A stretch of 64,000 nt of DNA from Lepidodermella squamata (Eukaryota > Gastrotricha). The notes beneath the pieces were generated by a model. That model did not search any database. It had not been told where the DNA came from and saw only the letters and a program-made list of their open reading frames with translations. Location: assembly GCA_047495785.1 (NCBI GenBank), contig JBLDXI010000055.1:620001-684000 (forward strand). The letters run 5' to 3'. How positions within the stretch are numbered: the stretch's first letter is position 1; every line of letters begins with the position of its first letter. Made by a program: the position numbers and the translations under genes. This document shows, piece by piece, positions 50,838 to 64,000 of this stretch.

Positions 50838-53800
50838 GACAGGTCCCGGCACCGCGTGACGGTTGCGTTTTTTCTTTCTTCATCTTTCACATGTCTCCGA
50901 ATTAGGCCTGAAAAACAGCCACTTGCGCGACGCCAGACCGCGCTAATTGGTGGCGTAAATTCGAGACCCCCTCGGGACGAACGGCGTCTAATGGACGCGG
51001 ATGACTGGTTATTGTGCTCGATCTTCAGGGATCAGCAGCCATTCGAGCCCCAGCAGATATCGATTGCGATCGCGAATGATGCGCTCGCGTCTTAATTTTC
51101 ACGCAGTAATAACTTGTAATAACGCGCCCGTCGCCGGAAGTGTAAATGGCGCACATCGTGAGCGCACTCGCGTTGCGTGTTGTTATGAGACGCAGGGGCC
51201 AAATCGAACCGAGAGAGAGCGAAAGCGATAAAAGTCAAATATCGCTCGCGTCCCGTAAGTGTGTCTGTCACACAGCATCTGCGCCGGCCGAAGTGACGAA
51301 GCGATTTTCGGTGTGTGCTAGTGCCATAAAAACTTATCCTCACCCCGCGAATCAAGGCATCATCGCGATGTGCGCGCGCAAATTTTGACGCCGCCCACGG
51401 CACGAGGACAAGCGCGCGCGATTGACGTCGCACTAATAGCTGGTAATAACGCTAAATAGGCAGCTATTATTACTGTGACAGTTGTCTCTTTCGATGACTT
51501 CTCGCTCGCACGGCTTTACGACCCGGCCAGATGGCACTGGCACGCGCGATGCTCGAGTGCGATTTGCCACAGCGCCATTAATGCCAGCTGAAGATGATAT
51601 ATTCTTTTGAGCTACCTGGCTTTAACATTGAAACACTTTTTCCCGACTTCACACGGCATAAAAAAATAATCCCGGATTTTTTCGACGGATTTTTTCACCC
51701 CGAATCATTCTCGAATAAAATAATAGTACATCCCGGATGCTGTTTATTTGCACGCCTGTCGTGGTCGTAAATCGCTTGAGTCAACCGCACACGCGGCCAT
51801 AAGCCGAAAATTCGCTGCGCTTGGCGGGGCACAAGGCGCCATAAAAGCAATCAGTCTCAAGGAGTGTAGTTACATTGCTGTATCGCGTTGTAAAAGTAAG
51901 TGCCCGCCCATCGCCGCGCGCGCGTCGCTCGGTAAACACGGCCGTGTGACCACGACCCTGCGATATGCTGGACCGCGATGCAACCCGCTCTGTGCTTGGC
52001 TCGAAATTGCGCCACCATCATAATACCACAAGCATGGAAAATCGCTAATAACGGACTCACGCCTAAGTGAGCGATCACGTGTTGTAAAAGTTATATTGCT
52101 GGCAATATAAAAGTACAAGTAACACGACAATAAAACTCGAGCGCGATAATGCGTCGAGCTTTCGCCGTTAAATAATTGGCCAAGGTGTCACCTGATAAGA
52201 AAAGTTGTCGAGCTGAGGCGTAATAATAACTGACCTAAAACCTAGATTTGGTTGAAGAAAAAAGGAAATGTAAAACAAAAAATATACAGGAGACTGGCGG
52301 TCGGTGTGACTGAATCGGGTCTATATGAACCTAGATTTAATATTCAGATTAAGTTGTCGCTGATTTTTAATGTGGAAAAATTGCAAATTTAACATCTGTC
52401 GCGGCGTGATGCATAGAAATATAATTATACAATAAAAAAATCGAGAATTAATGTTCAATTAATGGAGATTAGATGCCAATGTATTCAGCCGGAGAGAGAA
52501 GAATAAGGAAAGGGTGGGAGTATGATACAGCTCGGATAGCCAATTTGGCTAGAAAACTGTTGAATCAGATGCTGTGCGAATACGAAATTCAGCAATAAAA
52601 CTAGAACTCATTGCATTGCAAAAATATGGATAAATTACCATGAATGTAAATTGCAAACGGACATCGGTGTTAGCGAATTGCAATGCGCTTTGAATCTTTA
52701 ATAAAATTTGCATGAAAAATAATTGTGAAAATATTTGAAATTCCAATTAGAAACGACACTATACTTGTGCTGCGAGAAAAGTGCAATAATTTATGAAATT
52801 TATGTATAAATGCCGGCGCGGTGATGAAGGCGCATAATTGTTAGAAAATTATCATTATTAAGGAGGTTTCTTCAGCTCATCTTCCGCAATATCTTCAGGA
52901 TGCCAAAAATAACTTGAACACATGCTGGGGCAGCAAATTATGGCGGAATGTGAGCGGGGCCTACTTTTAATTCAACATCTTGTCGTTGAATAATTTGCAG
53001 CAGGGTCTCCTCGGCTGCTTCGAGCTCAGGAAAATTATTCAGCAGAGACATTGATTAAAAACCACAGCAAAAAGGAGGCCCCCTGCGATTATATTATAAT
53101 ATTATGCGATATTATAATGCATTTTACTTTCTCCGAATAATTTCCCGCTTTCGCTGTCTCTGAATAATGAATTATGGAAAACAGTTCATCAGGCGACTTT
53201 TTACATCATATTTTTCTAGTTATTATTTATTTCATTTTGTGCGACACTTGGGTGTATTACCATTACGGCATTACTTGCATATTTTTGTGTCCCCCTGATC
53301 ATCATGCGCATATATTGACGGCCACAAAAAAATACTACAACACCGCATCAACATATAAACGGCTCCGATTGCGCCTGTTTTCAACTGCCCAGATGAAATA
53401 TGTAACGACGATCACTTCATTTCAATTGCAAATTTTTTTTCACTATAACGAGTGATTACTAATTACAATATTGTAGCCGGCTTGCGAATTCAGTTATTCA
53501 TTCGTTTTTCTAATATTCCCTTTTTCAACCCCCTGCTTTTTTCCACCCGAAAACTGGAATTATTTTAGCTCAGATAATGAATCATCCCAAGTGTTTCACG
53601 ACTCACTGACTCATGTCCGGTTCGGTGCACGTCAACGGGCGAAAAAGTTCGCGGCGCGTTCAAAGCTATTAACGGTTCACAACCAACCCGGGCGTAAACA
53701 GAAGATCATGCACCACCGCTTGCTGCAAAAAATGGCGCGTTTTATTACGTTTTTAGGATAATCTCTCTCAAAAAATCATGTTTTTTTTATCACACTTTGA

Positions 53801-53940
53801 GTTGGAGCAGATACCGAAAATAGTGCACGATATACCGTGTTCAAAGCCAAATCGGTGGCTATAAATCATAAAATAATCATAAAATATGAAAACAAGTGAT
53901 GTAGTCCATTAGGGCACGTGGGCTTTTATAAAACCCTGGT

Positions 53941-56900
53941 TCAGTATGGTCTAACTGTAGCAAAAACGCCGCGTAGATGCCAGCGATTAGCTTGAATACC
54001 ATCGCGACGTAGCAGAACTTCGAACAAAGGCTGGCCACTTCGCGCTCTAGTTGCGTAGACCGGACAGCTATATTGCTCCAGTGCCTTAGCCAGTTCCTTT
54101 GAACATAAAAAATAACATTAAGAAACGAAATCAAGTATTCAGAGGCTAAAAATTATAAAAAATAAATAAATTGCTAGAAAATAAAAATTAAATAGTGCGC
54201 AAATTGATTCAAAAAGCCTCCGAACCTTTCCAGTAGGGTGTTTACCCTTAACCTGCGATTAATTTGATCAATCATTTGATTATATTTTTTAGGTAATTTC
54301 GCTGAAATTATTAAACTAACCAGGCTCGGTTTTTCTGACGCCGGAATACAAGTAACGTGAATGACCGGCAATTCAGCTGGGTACCGCCGGCTGGTGGTGT
54401 CGAGCAGTTCGTTGACTGCCTTGTCCCAACCGCAGCTCCACAGGTGGAGGCCGAATACGAACATGCCTTCCTGAGGCGGGTCTCTCAAGTGGTCTTTATC
54501 GCGGGCTGTCAACTCGGTGTGGAACACCAACGAGTCAACAGCGCCAGACCGCAGCACGCCGTAGTACCTGAACGCGTCCTGTTTCATGAGGGCGAGCAGG
54601 GCCTGAGGCCGCGTGAACGCACCCAGCCAGTAGGCGGGTGTTTTCTCGCGGCCGAGCAAGAACAGCCGCTCGAGAATGGAGACGCGGTGGGCGAGATCGG
54701 CGACCCACGTCGCGATGCCTAACGTCTCATCGGGCGCGGCGTCGCCACTCAAGCGAATCCAATTTTGTGGGATGCGGGCGTTGTACAGCGACGCGGCTAC
54801 TTTTATCATATCGTCATCCAACTGCCAGCCGAAGGTCGCCAATGTCAGACTCGAACGTAATTGCTATCGACGAGAAAAAACGTGGCAATTTCACACCCTG
54901 GTAACTCAGGCTGAAACAATAGTACGTACCGTTAGGTCGGAACGAATGCCGTTAACGACCCCGTAAAGGATCTCCATTTCAGACAACAGGAGCATGTTGA
55001 AATTGGTCATGCCGCCTATTTTCTTCAGCTTTTCGACCAAATAACCGCGCGAGTATGTGCGCGGCAATTTCGATAAAATTGCCGAGCAAACATCGGCTAG
55101 CTCCACGTCTAGCGGTACCGGTCGGGTTAGCAACAGGGTGGCTGATGCGTTAACACCCTTCGCAAGAACGTGGGGTAGCAGTGCGTTAATCGAAACAGCA
55201 GCCAGCGATGTTTCTACGCAAAAATTGATGGGAAAAATTGAATGAAAAAACGATTATTATTACCAGTGTAAGAAGCTGGGGATTCTTGGCCTTCGAGTTT
55301 CGCCGCCGCAGCAATGGCATCTCCACTCAAAACATCGTACAGCTTGTTGATCCTCGTGAGAACATATTGGTCATCGCCAAGATAATTCTGAAAAATTAGA
55401 AGTAAAATTCATCGGAATGCTCAATTTTTTAATCGAAATAAAGCATCGATTTCACGAGTTCAAAGGTCTTATTTTTCGTTTTTAACAGATTTAACTAAGG
55501 ATTACTGCGGGAAATCAAACAAGATTCGGCCGCGATCCAGCTACAAAGAAAGAATTTTCGAAAAGTAGAACTTACGTAAGGCACTCGTAGCTAAATTATA
55601 CAGGAGAGTGAGTAAACATAGAGGGGAGGGGAGGGGAATTGGAGGGTGTAGCGTGTGTGGGACAAAAATGTAAAATTTTGCCTAAAAGAGCTCCTACCGT
55701 AGAAATAATATTATAAACTAAAAAATATTACGACTAATAAAAAATTAAATGGGGCGGATACAACTGAAAGGCAAGTAAGTAACAACGGGTATGGCAACAA
55801 ACCAAAAACTGCTGATCCTGAATAGCGATAATCAACGACGACATTTAGACATGCAAGTTTCATGCAGTTATAGATATAACAAGCAATACCAGGACAAATT
55901 TCCTAGTGATAGGAAATCAATTTTTACCTCTCGAACTGCGTGGAAACCGCCGGTATCAGGCACTTCAAGCTGGAACTCGGCTAGGTTGTCAAAAGCTCCA
56001 GCAATAGCAGCTGGCTTCAATGGGCCAGGTTGGAACAAAATCGACGGTGGTTTGTATTTCACTAAAGAAAAAATAAAAATAAAAAAAAGTAATCAATAAT
56101 TTGAAAAATATTTGAGCTCACGTTTTGTCAATTCGAACTCGCGTTTGATAGCATTCAACGACAGCCAAGTATCAACCAAGGCTGCTAGCGTGGCTCGGTC
56201 GGTTTCTTCCGTCAAATACTTGCCATAAATCTCTGTTACAGCATGCCGGATGTTAACCCACGGCAATTGAGTGCCTCTCGGAACTCCCGGGGCGGGAATC
56301 GCTGGGGTCTGAGATGTCGGCGCCGTACCAGTGTCAGTGTCTATCGACGGCCTGGCAACAGCAGTTTTCTCCGACAAAACCAGGCCCTGCGTACCGCTTG
56401 ACGTTAAGGTGGCTGCACGGGGTATGATGATATTCGCGACATTCGTCGACGGCTTGTCGTGCCCGTCCATCAAACAGTTGACGACCAGGGTGAGGCAATC
56501 GATCAAATCTGAATGCGAGACCATGTTCAACTGTTCAGGACGCGACCAGCCGTAAGACCCGTATCGAGCCCTAAGCCGAATAGCCGAGTGTAAAAAGCAC
56601 AGATTATGCACCAATACAGGCCATTCGGGCCGTGGTGACTGGCGAAGCTGGTCTGGGTGCAGGGTGATTAAACTGTGCACCAAGCTAGATCGCATCAATC
56701 TCGGCGTGTCGACCAGAACGCGAAGCGTGTGATGCAAAACTTCGATTGGGACTGAATTTATATCACTGGCATCCATTGATAACACGCATCGGAAATTCGC
56801 TGGTTTGTTCTCTATTTTCCTGATGCAGCTGAGAAGGTGACCAAAAAAGTTGGGATTCCGGCCGATTTCCCGCACGAGGAGCCAACCGCCTTTAGCTGCG

Positions 56901-59900
56901 GCCGCGTTGACATTCGCCTCGAGGAATTGCTCGAAATTCACAGTAGACGCCATTTGCGATGTTGGTAAGATGATACTAGCCAATTCAAGCTGTTGAGTCC
57001 ATGAAACAAACGTGTTGTACACCGCATCTGATTCAGTTTTGTAGAACAGCAAAATCAGCCTGTCATCGGCCGATTGAGCTAGAATGTCGGCAAGATCGAT
57101 AGCTGGTTCAGTTACGAAGCGTTTGCCCAACACGCTTCGAACAAAGTGAATCGAGGCTGGTAGCATTCGATCGGATCGAATCGAGCGGTAGACCAACAGA
57201 GTTTGCAGAGGTGTTAAATTCGTATTGATCCCACAAGTTTGCGGCAACGGTAAAAGCTCAGGAACATCGGCTATAATAAGAGCAATTCAATGAAATATTT
57301 AGAAATTTTAATTAAAAAATTTTAAATTTTAAATTTGAACTTTGAAATTGAAATTTTAAATTTAAAAATTACATTCGGTCAGGTGGCGCCACTGATTTTC
57401 CGTGCCATCAGTGCTGATCGTTCGAGGGACATCAGCAAAAGGCGGGCACAGATTAGCGAGAATATTTAGCGCGTACCACTGGTCATCGGCCATCCAATCG
57501 AAGGGAGATTTTTGCGTCGACGAATCGCGCATATGCAAATCAGCAAATGTTGCGGCAAAAATTGGCGAGATCAGGCAACGGCGTTCGTTAGGCCTCACTC
57601 GCCCGGACATTTCTTCGAGTTCGAGAGCGAGAGATAACACGAAAATGATGCGGTCAACATCGGTGACCATTCGCGACACGTAAGCGTAGCAATTATAAAC
57701 GAGACGGTCTTGAATGGTCTTTGGCGTAGTTCTGTTTTAAGCAAGAAAAAATGATAAGAGCAAGAATGAAAGAAAATTAAAATGCAAGCCAATTATTCTG
57801 TATAATAAACCCGAAACAAAAGTTAACTCGAGCAAGCAATGGAATTTTTACAAGCTGGAAAGGCGATCTTACCCTGAAACTTCACTTCGAGCTCCTCTTT
57901 AATTTTTACCAAATTTCAAATTATTAATGAAAAAAATCAACCCCAAAAGTCGCACCTTTCAGAATGTTCGATCGATTGGTGGAAAACAGTTAGAAATTGG
58001 GTGAAGGAAATGTGATACAACGGCGACAGAACCGTCATCCTTTGCATCAAATCGCAGCAAACCGAGGCCAGCTGAGCTACCCTAACAAAAGTTTGCCGAA
58101 CACCCTCCAATTCAGCAGCCGAGGCTTTCAACGTTCGCTCCCTGAAATATAAAATTTTAGACTTATCTAGAGATAAATTTTCGAAAATCACTAACACTTC
58201 CACTGTCTCTTCATATCGATTGCAAAGCTCCAAGCAATGTTTGGTAACAGATTGCGAAAGGGACAGGCTTGAACACGACTTGAGATCTTCAGCCACCGTG
58301 TTTTCGATCGCCCGTCTCGAATCGTTATTCTTCTTCTCCTGCGAAATCAGCGCTAGATAATCAGCCTCAGTTCTAGCCTTCTCCTTCCGCATGAAGTGAC
58401 CGAGCAACTCCTCCTCAATAGACGCGCGATTGAATGGGAAGTAGGAAACAGCTAGTAAAGAGAACATCTCATGCGGCACGTTGTGCGGCTGGCACGTGGT
58501 ATGCAGTATCAGCCGGAATCCCATTTTAGCCTCAACCTCTTGTTTATTCACCGTAAACTTGAGCGTGTTTGATTTTTGCTTACGGAAGAACAGCCATTTT
58601 GATTTGATGACGTCAACCAAGCGCCGGTCGTTGAACAACCTCTTCAGATCGCAGTCGAGAATCAGCAGAACGTGCCCTTCAGCCAGCGAATACTCCAACT
58701 GGCCTTTCAGCTCTTCATGCCTCGCTACTACGACTTCGTCTGGCCGGCACGTTTCCAGGTAAGATTGCATCCAATTTTCGACGAAACGAGTCGGGTCGCA
58801 TAGTAACGGCCACGTAGTTGTTAACTGATCAGACTCGGCTAGCAAACACAAATTGTCTAAGAGTTCCGGGGTTTGTGGGAACCGCAATAGCCTCAATTGC
58901 TCAACACCGACCTATAAATAACGCATAATTTTGTTAATTTAAATAAAAAAAATCATTCGAAGTGCAATATTAAATTGTGTGATTTTCCACGAAAAAACTG
59001 TGTTTATTTGTTAGGTTTATTTGTGCTCCAGGTTTTTAGCTATGACTTCACCTGCTTCTTCTGGGCAATAGCATTTTGCACAGATAACCATAAATCTTCG
59101 AACATTTCCTTTCATTACCGTCAAAAACTGATATTACAGAACAAAAGCTAGAAGAATTTCTTCTTACCTGCGGTTGGAGGAAAACTAGAAGAGGAACATC
59201 TCTCAGAACTCGAGGAATTTTGATCGCTAAACCATGGTGGTCTGTGATTGTATTCAGGTATTGGATGATCCGATTTCTCGTGTCAATATCAGCCGGGGCT
59301 CCGTAGATTAAGAACGCAGCGGCTGTTAAGCAATTAACCAACAGTCCTAGCTCATCGTTATTAGCCTGGACATAGCCGGCCCAGGTAGATCGAACAGGTT
59401 GTAGTCGGCGTACAACGGTGCTTATATCGGTGAGTTGTTGGCGAAGAGCGTCGACTTCGCGGGTAAGCGAGTGCTTCTGTTCGATTAAATCGTCGTACTG
59501 CCGCTGAAGGGCAGCGACTTCACTCTCGAGAACTTCGAGATCATCAGCTTGGCGCGACTCACGCCGGTCAGCTTGAACGACCTCATTAGAGTCACCCTCC
59601 AGCGCCTCTGCCAATTGAGCTGCCTAGATTATAATGGGAAAATTCGAATTATTCAAGAAAAAATTCGAATTTAATAGATAACTCAAATGTTAACAAAAAT
59701 GACATTGACGACAGTATTAGTGAAAAAGGGCTAGAATTAAAGGCTACTATTCTAGGACGTTGAGAGGAACAGTTGCAACATGACAGTCAAGAAGAAGATT
59801 TTTTTATTGCTTCACCTGCTCCTCCATTGATTGCTGAGCAGCTAATTTCAGCTCCTCTTGATACTCGCTTATCATCAGGCGAAGCTGGATGAACTAAGGG

Positions 59901-62900
59901 GTGAGATAGCGTGAAATGACATGCATTGTCACCAAGCAAAAAATTCGAGTAGTTTCCCTTTTAATTTTCAAAGCTTGTGAACATGAAACATTGTGATTTT
60001 GCATTTTTAAAAGCCGTTAATTAAGGCGGGTTTTATTGCAATAGTTCTTACCTCGCGTTTCCGCTGCTCTGACATGCGATTAATGTCCTCAACCTCGCGA
60101 TCAATCTCCTTCAACTTGTCCATAGCAGCTTGAAGAGGCGCACAACGGCGCGAATATTCAACAATGGCGATAACATACTGCACCAACACAGCAGCATCTT
60201 CGCTCGCGAACTTGGCCGCCGAAATGGTAATCCCACCTCCAGCCGCACTGGCCGCGGCTTTACTGGCCGCAGTCGGCCGCTTAGCAGCGATGTTTGTTTC
60301 AGCCGCGTTGTCTAGTAGGCTGCCCTCGCCTGTCAGGGCCAACTCACCCGAGTCGTTTTTGGCGAAGAAAGCTTCGAGGGCAAGGCGAAGGTTTGCTTTC
60401 AGGCCATCCTCCCAAACAACGCTGACGATTTGCTCGACAAAGCGGCCACTGTCTGACATCAAAATCTGCATTTGCTTCCAACGTGCGGCGTCGGATTGCG
60501 GCGGGCCAGATACTCGGGCTATTCGTGAATGGTTGAAATTAAGGTTCATTTATAGAAGCGAACTTCAATATCCAAGCATTAAGAGTTACCGCAGTAAAGG
60601 ATGACCTGAGCAAGGGATCTTACTAAGTGTTAACCTTTAGCTAGAGGTTTATTCTAATATTGAATAAAAAAGCTACACAATACGTCATACACGCCGTACC
60701 GTAGGATCGTACGGGTGATGGGGACGAGTTATGTAAAGAGGCCGTTTCTTTTATACCAAACAAAATGTAATTTAAAATAAAAAAATGAGTTAATTCAAGA
60801 TTAAATCAAATATTCGGCGAAACCTACCGAGTTGAGCTTGACGGGCTTGCTGGTTCGCATTGCCGCCAGCTCCGCTCGTCGAAGCTCCGGTATCTTGCCC
60901 AATAAGGGTGTTATCACCCTTTCCAGCCAAAACGCCAGCCGGGGATCGCTTTCCAATTAGAGTCATTACCATTTCCATAACCTAAGAAAATAACCGAACA
61001 ATCGATGATGCCCAAGCCGAATTCGAAATCAAAATACTTCGATGATAGTTCTCGAGGGTTTTTGGAAGCTTCGAAGACGTTCAACCGTGGTTTTCTCGAC
61101 TCTCGATTTCCAGAGGACGACTTGCTCCTTGGCGTGTTGAAGATTGTGGCGATGTGACTCGACATCAGACTCCGCCTGCAACCGCATGGCTGCTAGCTCA
61201 ATCAAACGTTGCTGGTTCTTTTCCTCCTGAATCTTGTCGAATTCGCGATCGAAATCATCCAGATCATCTGCGGTAATAAAATTGCAATAAATACCCTGAA
61301 ATAGCTAAGAAAGCCGAGTCTACATGAGGAACATTCTAGGACAATAATTCAACATAAAAATAATCGGGGTAAATTTTTCAATATAATATTCGACCATGAA
61401 TAGAAATGACAACTTTTCGACCCAATATATATAAGCAGCTACACTTACTTCTGATTGTATCTATAGCAACTATTATACACATCAAGAGATCAACTCAGAA
61501 ATTGTGAGAAAAACTAAAGATATAATAATTTTTACCTCGAAGAAGAGGATCGTCTTGCGGCGTGAAAGACACGTCCGCCTCAACTTGCTCCAAAATGCTC
61601 CGAAGTTGCGGGTTCAAGCCCCGTTCTGTCTTCAATTTTTCGAGCTGCGTGACCTTGGCTATCAAAATTTGTAGCATCTGATTGGCCTTTTCTGTAACCT
61701 CGGCATATTCCCGGCGTTTGTCTTTAATCAGCGCTTTGATGTTGGAGCAATCAGCGGCGCTTTTGTCCAGAACTGACACCCCATTTGAGTAAAGTTCCAG
61801 GTTAGCCCCGACTTCTTGGCTCTTACGGCGATACAAGCTCAGGAACAGGTCGATGAAGTTCTGAAACGTTTTCGAGCAGATGAACACCTGGCCAGGCTTT
61901 CCATAGATCGATCCGCGGTAATAGGCTTTGAAGCAGTCGGAAAGAAGGAATTTCGAGTAGGGGAAATTCGGCACCGCAGCCGCGCCAGACGGGGTTGCAG
62001 TATCAGCCCGGCCTCGTTTAACACTGCTGTTCTGCGCTCCGCCAGCACCATCGCCCGGAATTTGCACTTCTTGATTGACATCGCCGACCCATGGCAGTTG
62101 AGCGAAGAATTCGATCATGTACATATGGATATTAGCCATGCACTCCGAAATTCGTTTTCTCAGGTCTTTGCCATCCGGTGAATGGCCGGTAATTCGGGAA
62201 ATTTCTGTGAATACGCTGGTTGATTTGTCACTGATGTAATAAGTGACATGATCCACCAGGGCCTAAATTTTGGAATTTACAAGATGGAAGAAGACTTCAT
62301 GTAGCAAACAGACCTCTGGAGCCCAATCAACAATCCAGTTGACGGAGCAGCTTTTCAGCACACCAGGATATGTCCTGTTAAGTGGAATTGACATGCAAGC
62401 TAAAGGAGTGAAACAAATCGAGTCGAACTAACGTGAAAGCATTCTTGAGAAGAGGATCATCGGGTGTTACGATGATAATAATGCGGAGGCCTTCACTGAC
62501 GTAGCGCAAGAACAACTGAAACGGGTTATTGCTGAGCAGCGGAGCAGCCGCCGCATTTCGACGCGATCGAATTTGAGGTATCATCGTCTGTTTTTTGCGA
62601 TAAAAATTGTTAATTTCCAGGAAAATTAAGAATAACGACGCAAGCAAAACAAACTGAGGTGAAATAAACACGCCCCGAGAAAAATCACTCTCTAATTCGC
62701 TATTGCAGACGAAAGTTAGCCTAATTTAAAACTATAAAAGCGGTAAAAATAGAAAAAACTAAATTAAAATAAGGAAAACACGCGGCAACAAGGACCTTTT
62801 TAACCGCTGCTTTGAAGGATGCGCTCTGTATGTATAGCAAGGAGAGTCAAATACACAGGTAAAGATTGATAGAAGAAAGATGAACATAAAAACCAGTTTC

Positions 62901-64000
62901 TAATTTCTGAAATCACGAACGTGTAGTTCAGTAGCCTCAGATAACAAATTTGCTATATCCTCAAACACGATGTGCTTCTAATAATGGTGCATCAAAAATA
63001 ATGGGAGAAATAAAAATTACCACTATACTCAAATTAAAATAACATCGATTTATTACCTGTAGCAAGGCTTCAAGTTCGTCATTCGACAAAAGCTGGTGGT
63101 GAAATGATGACACGAGAATGCTGTTGAGTAGATCCCACATTTTGGGCTCGCGAAGTTCGGACGATTTCACGATAATTGCGCGATTTGAAGGTTCCAGTCC
63201 AGTGACCCGAATCAGCGACCGCATATCAGCCAGGAAAGTATCACTCGTCGACGTATCAATGTCGCAAAGCTGGGTGTCTGCAATATGCAACGACAGCCGG
63301 CAGAGTTCAATGATTTTGAAGCCATGTTGAGCCAGCAGTAGTAACCGGCAGCTGTCAGGTTTTGTCAACAATCGATGCATCCGAACGATTTGCTCCAAGA
63401 TAGCGTCAGTCAACGCAACATCGAAATCGCGGTTAGAAACGTCTTCCATGTAATGGGTCAGGTATTCGTTGACATTATCACGAATACTGGCGATGGATTC
63501 AACGATCGTTAGTTCAGACTTTTCGCGGAATTGCGTTTTCTGAGGGTTCTTGAATGCCGAAAATTCGGGGATAGTGACGAAAATCTGAGCCAACTTTGAA
63601 GTCATATCAGGCCAGCGTTCGTTAATTGCATTGTCGACAATCGACCGGAACCAGTAAATATCGCTGGCTCGGCATAAGCGATCGGCAAATGTCCGCATCA
63701 TCTCGTGTCTCCAGTACGAGACAACGTGAATCACGTCGCCGCGGTGCTCATCTTCAAGTCGGCGTAGAGATTGGAAAGATGCGACGAGATCGCGAACAGA
63801 GAACAGGTAGTGAGTTCTACCCGGGCACGGGGCTGGTTTCAGAACGTTAACAACCTCATTCAAGACATTGCAAGCCGCTGATACTAACGAGCTATGCAAG
63901 TCAATCTCGAGCAACTGGCCCTGACCGCTATGCATGGTTTGATTAAGGATCGCGCTCAGGACGGATTTCAACTCGTCACCCTCCGGTGCGTTAAGGTGGA
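53941..64000 (-). CDS. Dynein heavy chain, divergent, C-terminal half (5' end outside the window)
   Basis: Exons read in frame: 64000–63057 (partial), 62977–62921, 62587–62433, 62374–62314, 62262–61536, 61267–61038, 60981–60828, 60518–60052, 59893–59816, 59623–59168, 58911–57956, 57731–57373, 57270–56122, 56061–55928, 55387–55264, 55213–54930, 54863–54321, 54096–53941; about 2,330 residues. In order: the end of AAA3 (HYLFSVRDLVASFQ), AAA4, stalk helix CC1, a microtubule-binding region (DSGRFVEQIVSVVWED … DAAVLVQYVIAI), CC2 (LIEQKHSLTREVDALRQQL), AAA5 (TWPLLCDP), AAA6 (LVHNLCFLHSAIRLRARYGS) and the C-terminal domain, ending YSCPVYATRARSGQP … WHLRGVF. The C-terminal domain looks axonemal (EGMFVFGLHLWSCGWDK), so a cilium or flagellum motor is likely. 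AAA4 lacks a recognisable P-loop. Disordered inserts interrupt AAA4, the MTBD and AAA6. A 56–60-bp intron-like segment at 58138–58197 may or may not be spliced. Confidence 0.9.

Larger units (their letters stand above)
50180..51590. promoter_or_regulatory. CpG-rich segment with hairpins downstream of POU3
   Basis: The base composition shifts to rich in CG, with many CGCG and GCGC runs, against AT-rich sequence on both sides. It contains inverted repeats at 50358–50383 and 50814–50837. It could be an enhancer, an unannotated promoter or a non-coding RNA locus; the function is not shown by the sequence. Confidence 0.4.
49442..53940. other. Long non-coding stretch between POU3 and the dynein gene
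   Basis: The first 650 bases are AT-rich and are likely POU3 3' UTR (AATAAA at 50083–50088). About 50180–51590 is distinctly GC- and CpG-rich with short perfect palindromes. From about 52100 it is AT-rich again. No gene is supported, although several short frames are open in the GC-rich part, as expected from low stop density. Confidence 0.55.

Noticed and set aside
54357-54966. Plus-strand frames opposite the dynein C terminus
   Set aside because: Antisense shadows of well-supported dynein exons.

Overview
The window is animal (metazoan) nuclear DNA. Genes are split by many GT–AG introns, most of them only 45–100 bp, and the products are animal families: astacin proteases with EGF, CUB and kringle domains, a Quaking-type STAR protein, a Gq-class G-protein alpha subunit, a class III POU homeobox protein and a dynein heavy chain. 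The sequence suggests an invertebrate with a fairly compact genome and dynein-driven cilia or sperm flagella. I cannot name the phylum with confidence. I rebuilt exons by hand from splice sites, phase and comparison between paralogs; UTR limits are not known.

Layout. 1.4–2.7 kb (+): two tandem copies of a small protein like the N-terminal dimerisation segment of adenylate kinase 5. 2.9–13.1 kb (-): a head-to-tail cluster of four related secreted-protein genes. Three are complete astacin metalloproteases with EGF, CUB and one or two kringles. The fourth keeps only signal peptide, astacin-like propeptide and one kringle. 14.2–14.7 kb (-): a small unrecognised protein. 18.0–21.7 kb (+): a Quaking/How-type STAR gene with three alternative exons, all phase 0 to phase 1, each encoding a version of the Qua2 element. 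25.5–29.5 kb (-): two ankyrin-repeat paralogs with an intron in the same place. 29.9–30.9 kb (+): an intronless gene with an MGCVSS acylation signal, head to head with the second ankyrin gene. 34.1–35.4 kb (+): a complete Galpha-q. 41.1–45.3 kb (+): a large disordered Ser/Gln/Pro-rich protein, unrecognised. 47.0–49.4 kb (+): a POU3 transcription factor. 53.9–64.0 kb (-): the C-terminal half of a divergent dynein heavy chain that runs off the right edge. Long gene-free stretches flank the STAR, Galpha-q and POU genes and probably hold UTRs and regulatory DNA.

How the genes relate. The four astacin-cluster genes look like one locally expanded extracellular system, in which the protease-less member could act on its siblings. 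The AK5-like dimerisation proteins and the dynein would both fit a cilium or flagellum, but this is inference. The most interesting items are the three-way Qua2 exon set, the protease-less propeptide–kringle gene, an 8-nt microexon that carries a catalytic histidine, and the loss of the AAA4 P-loop in the dynein.
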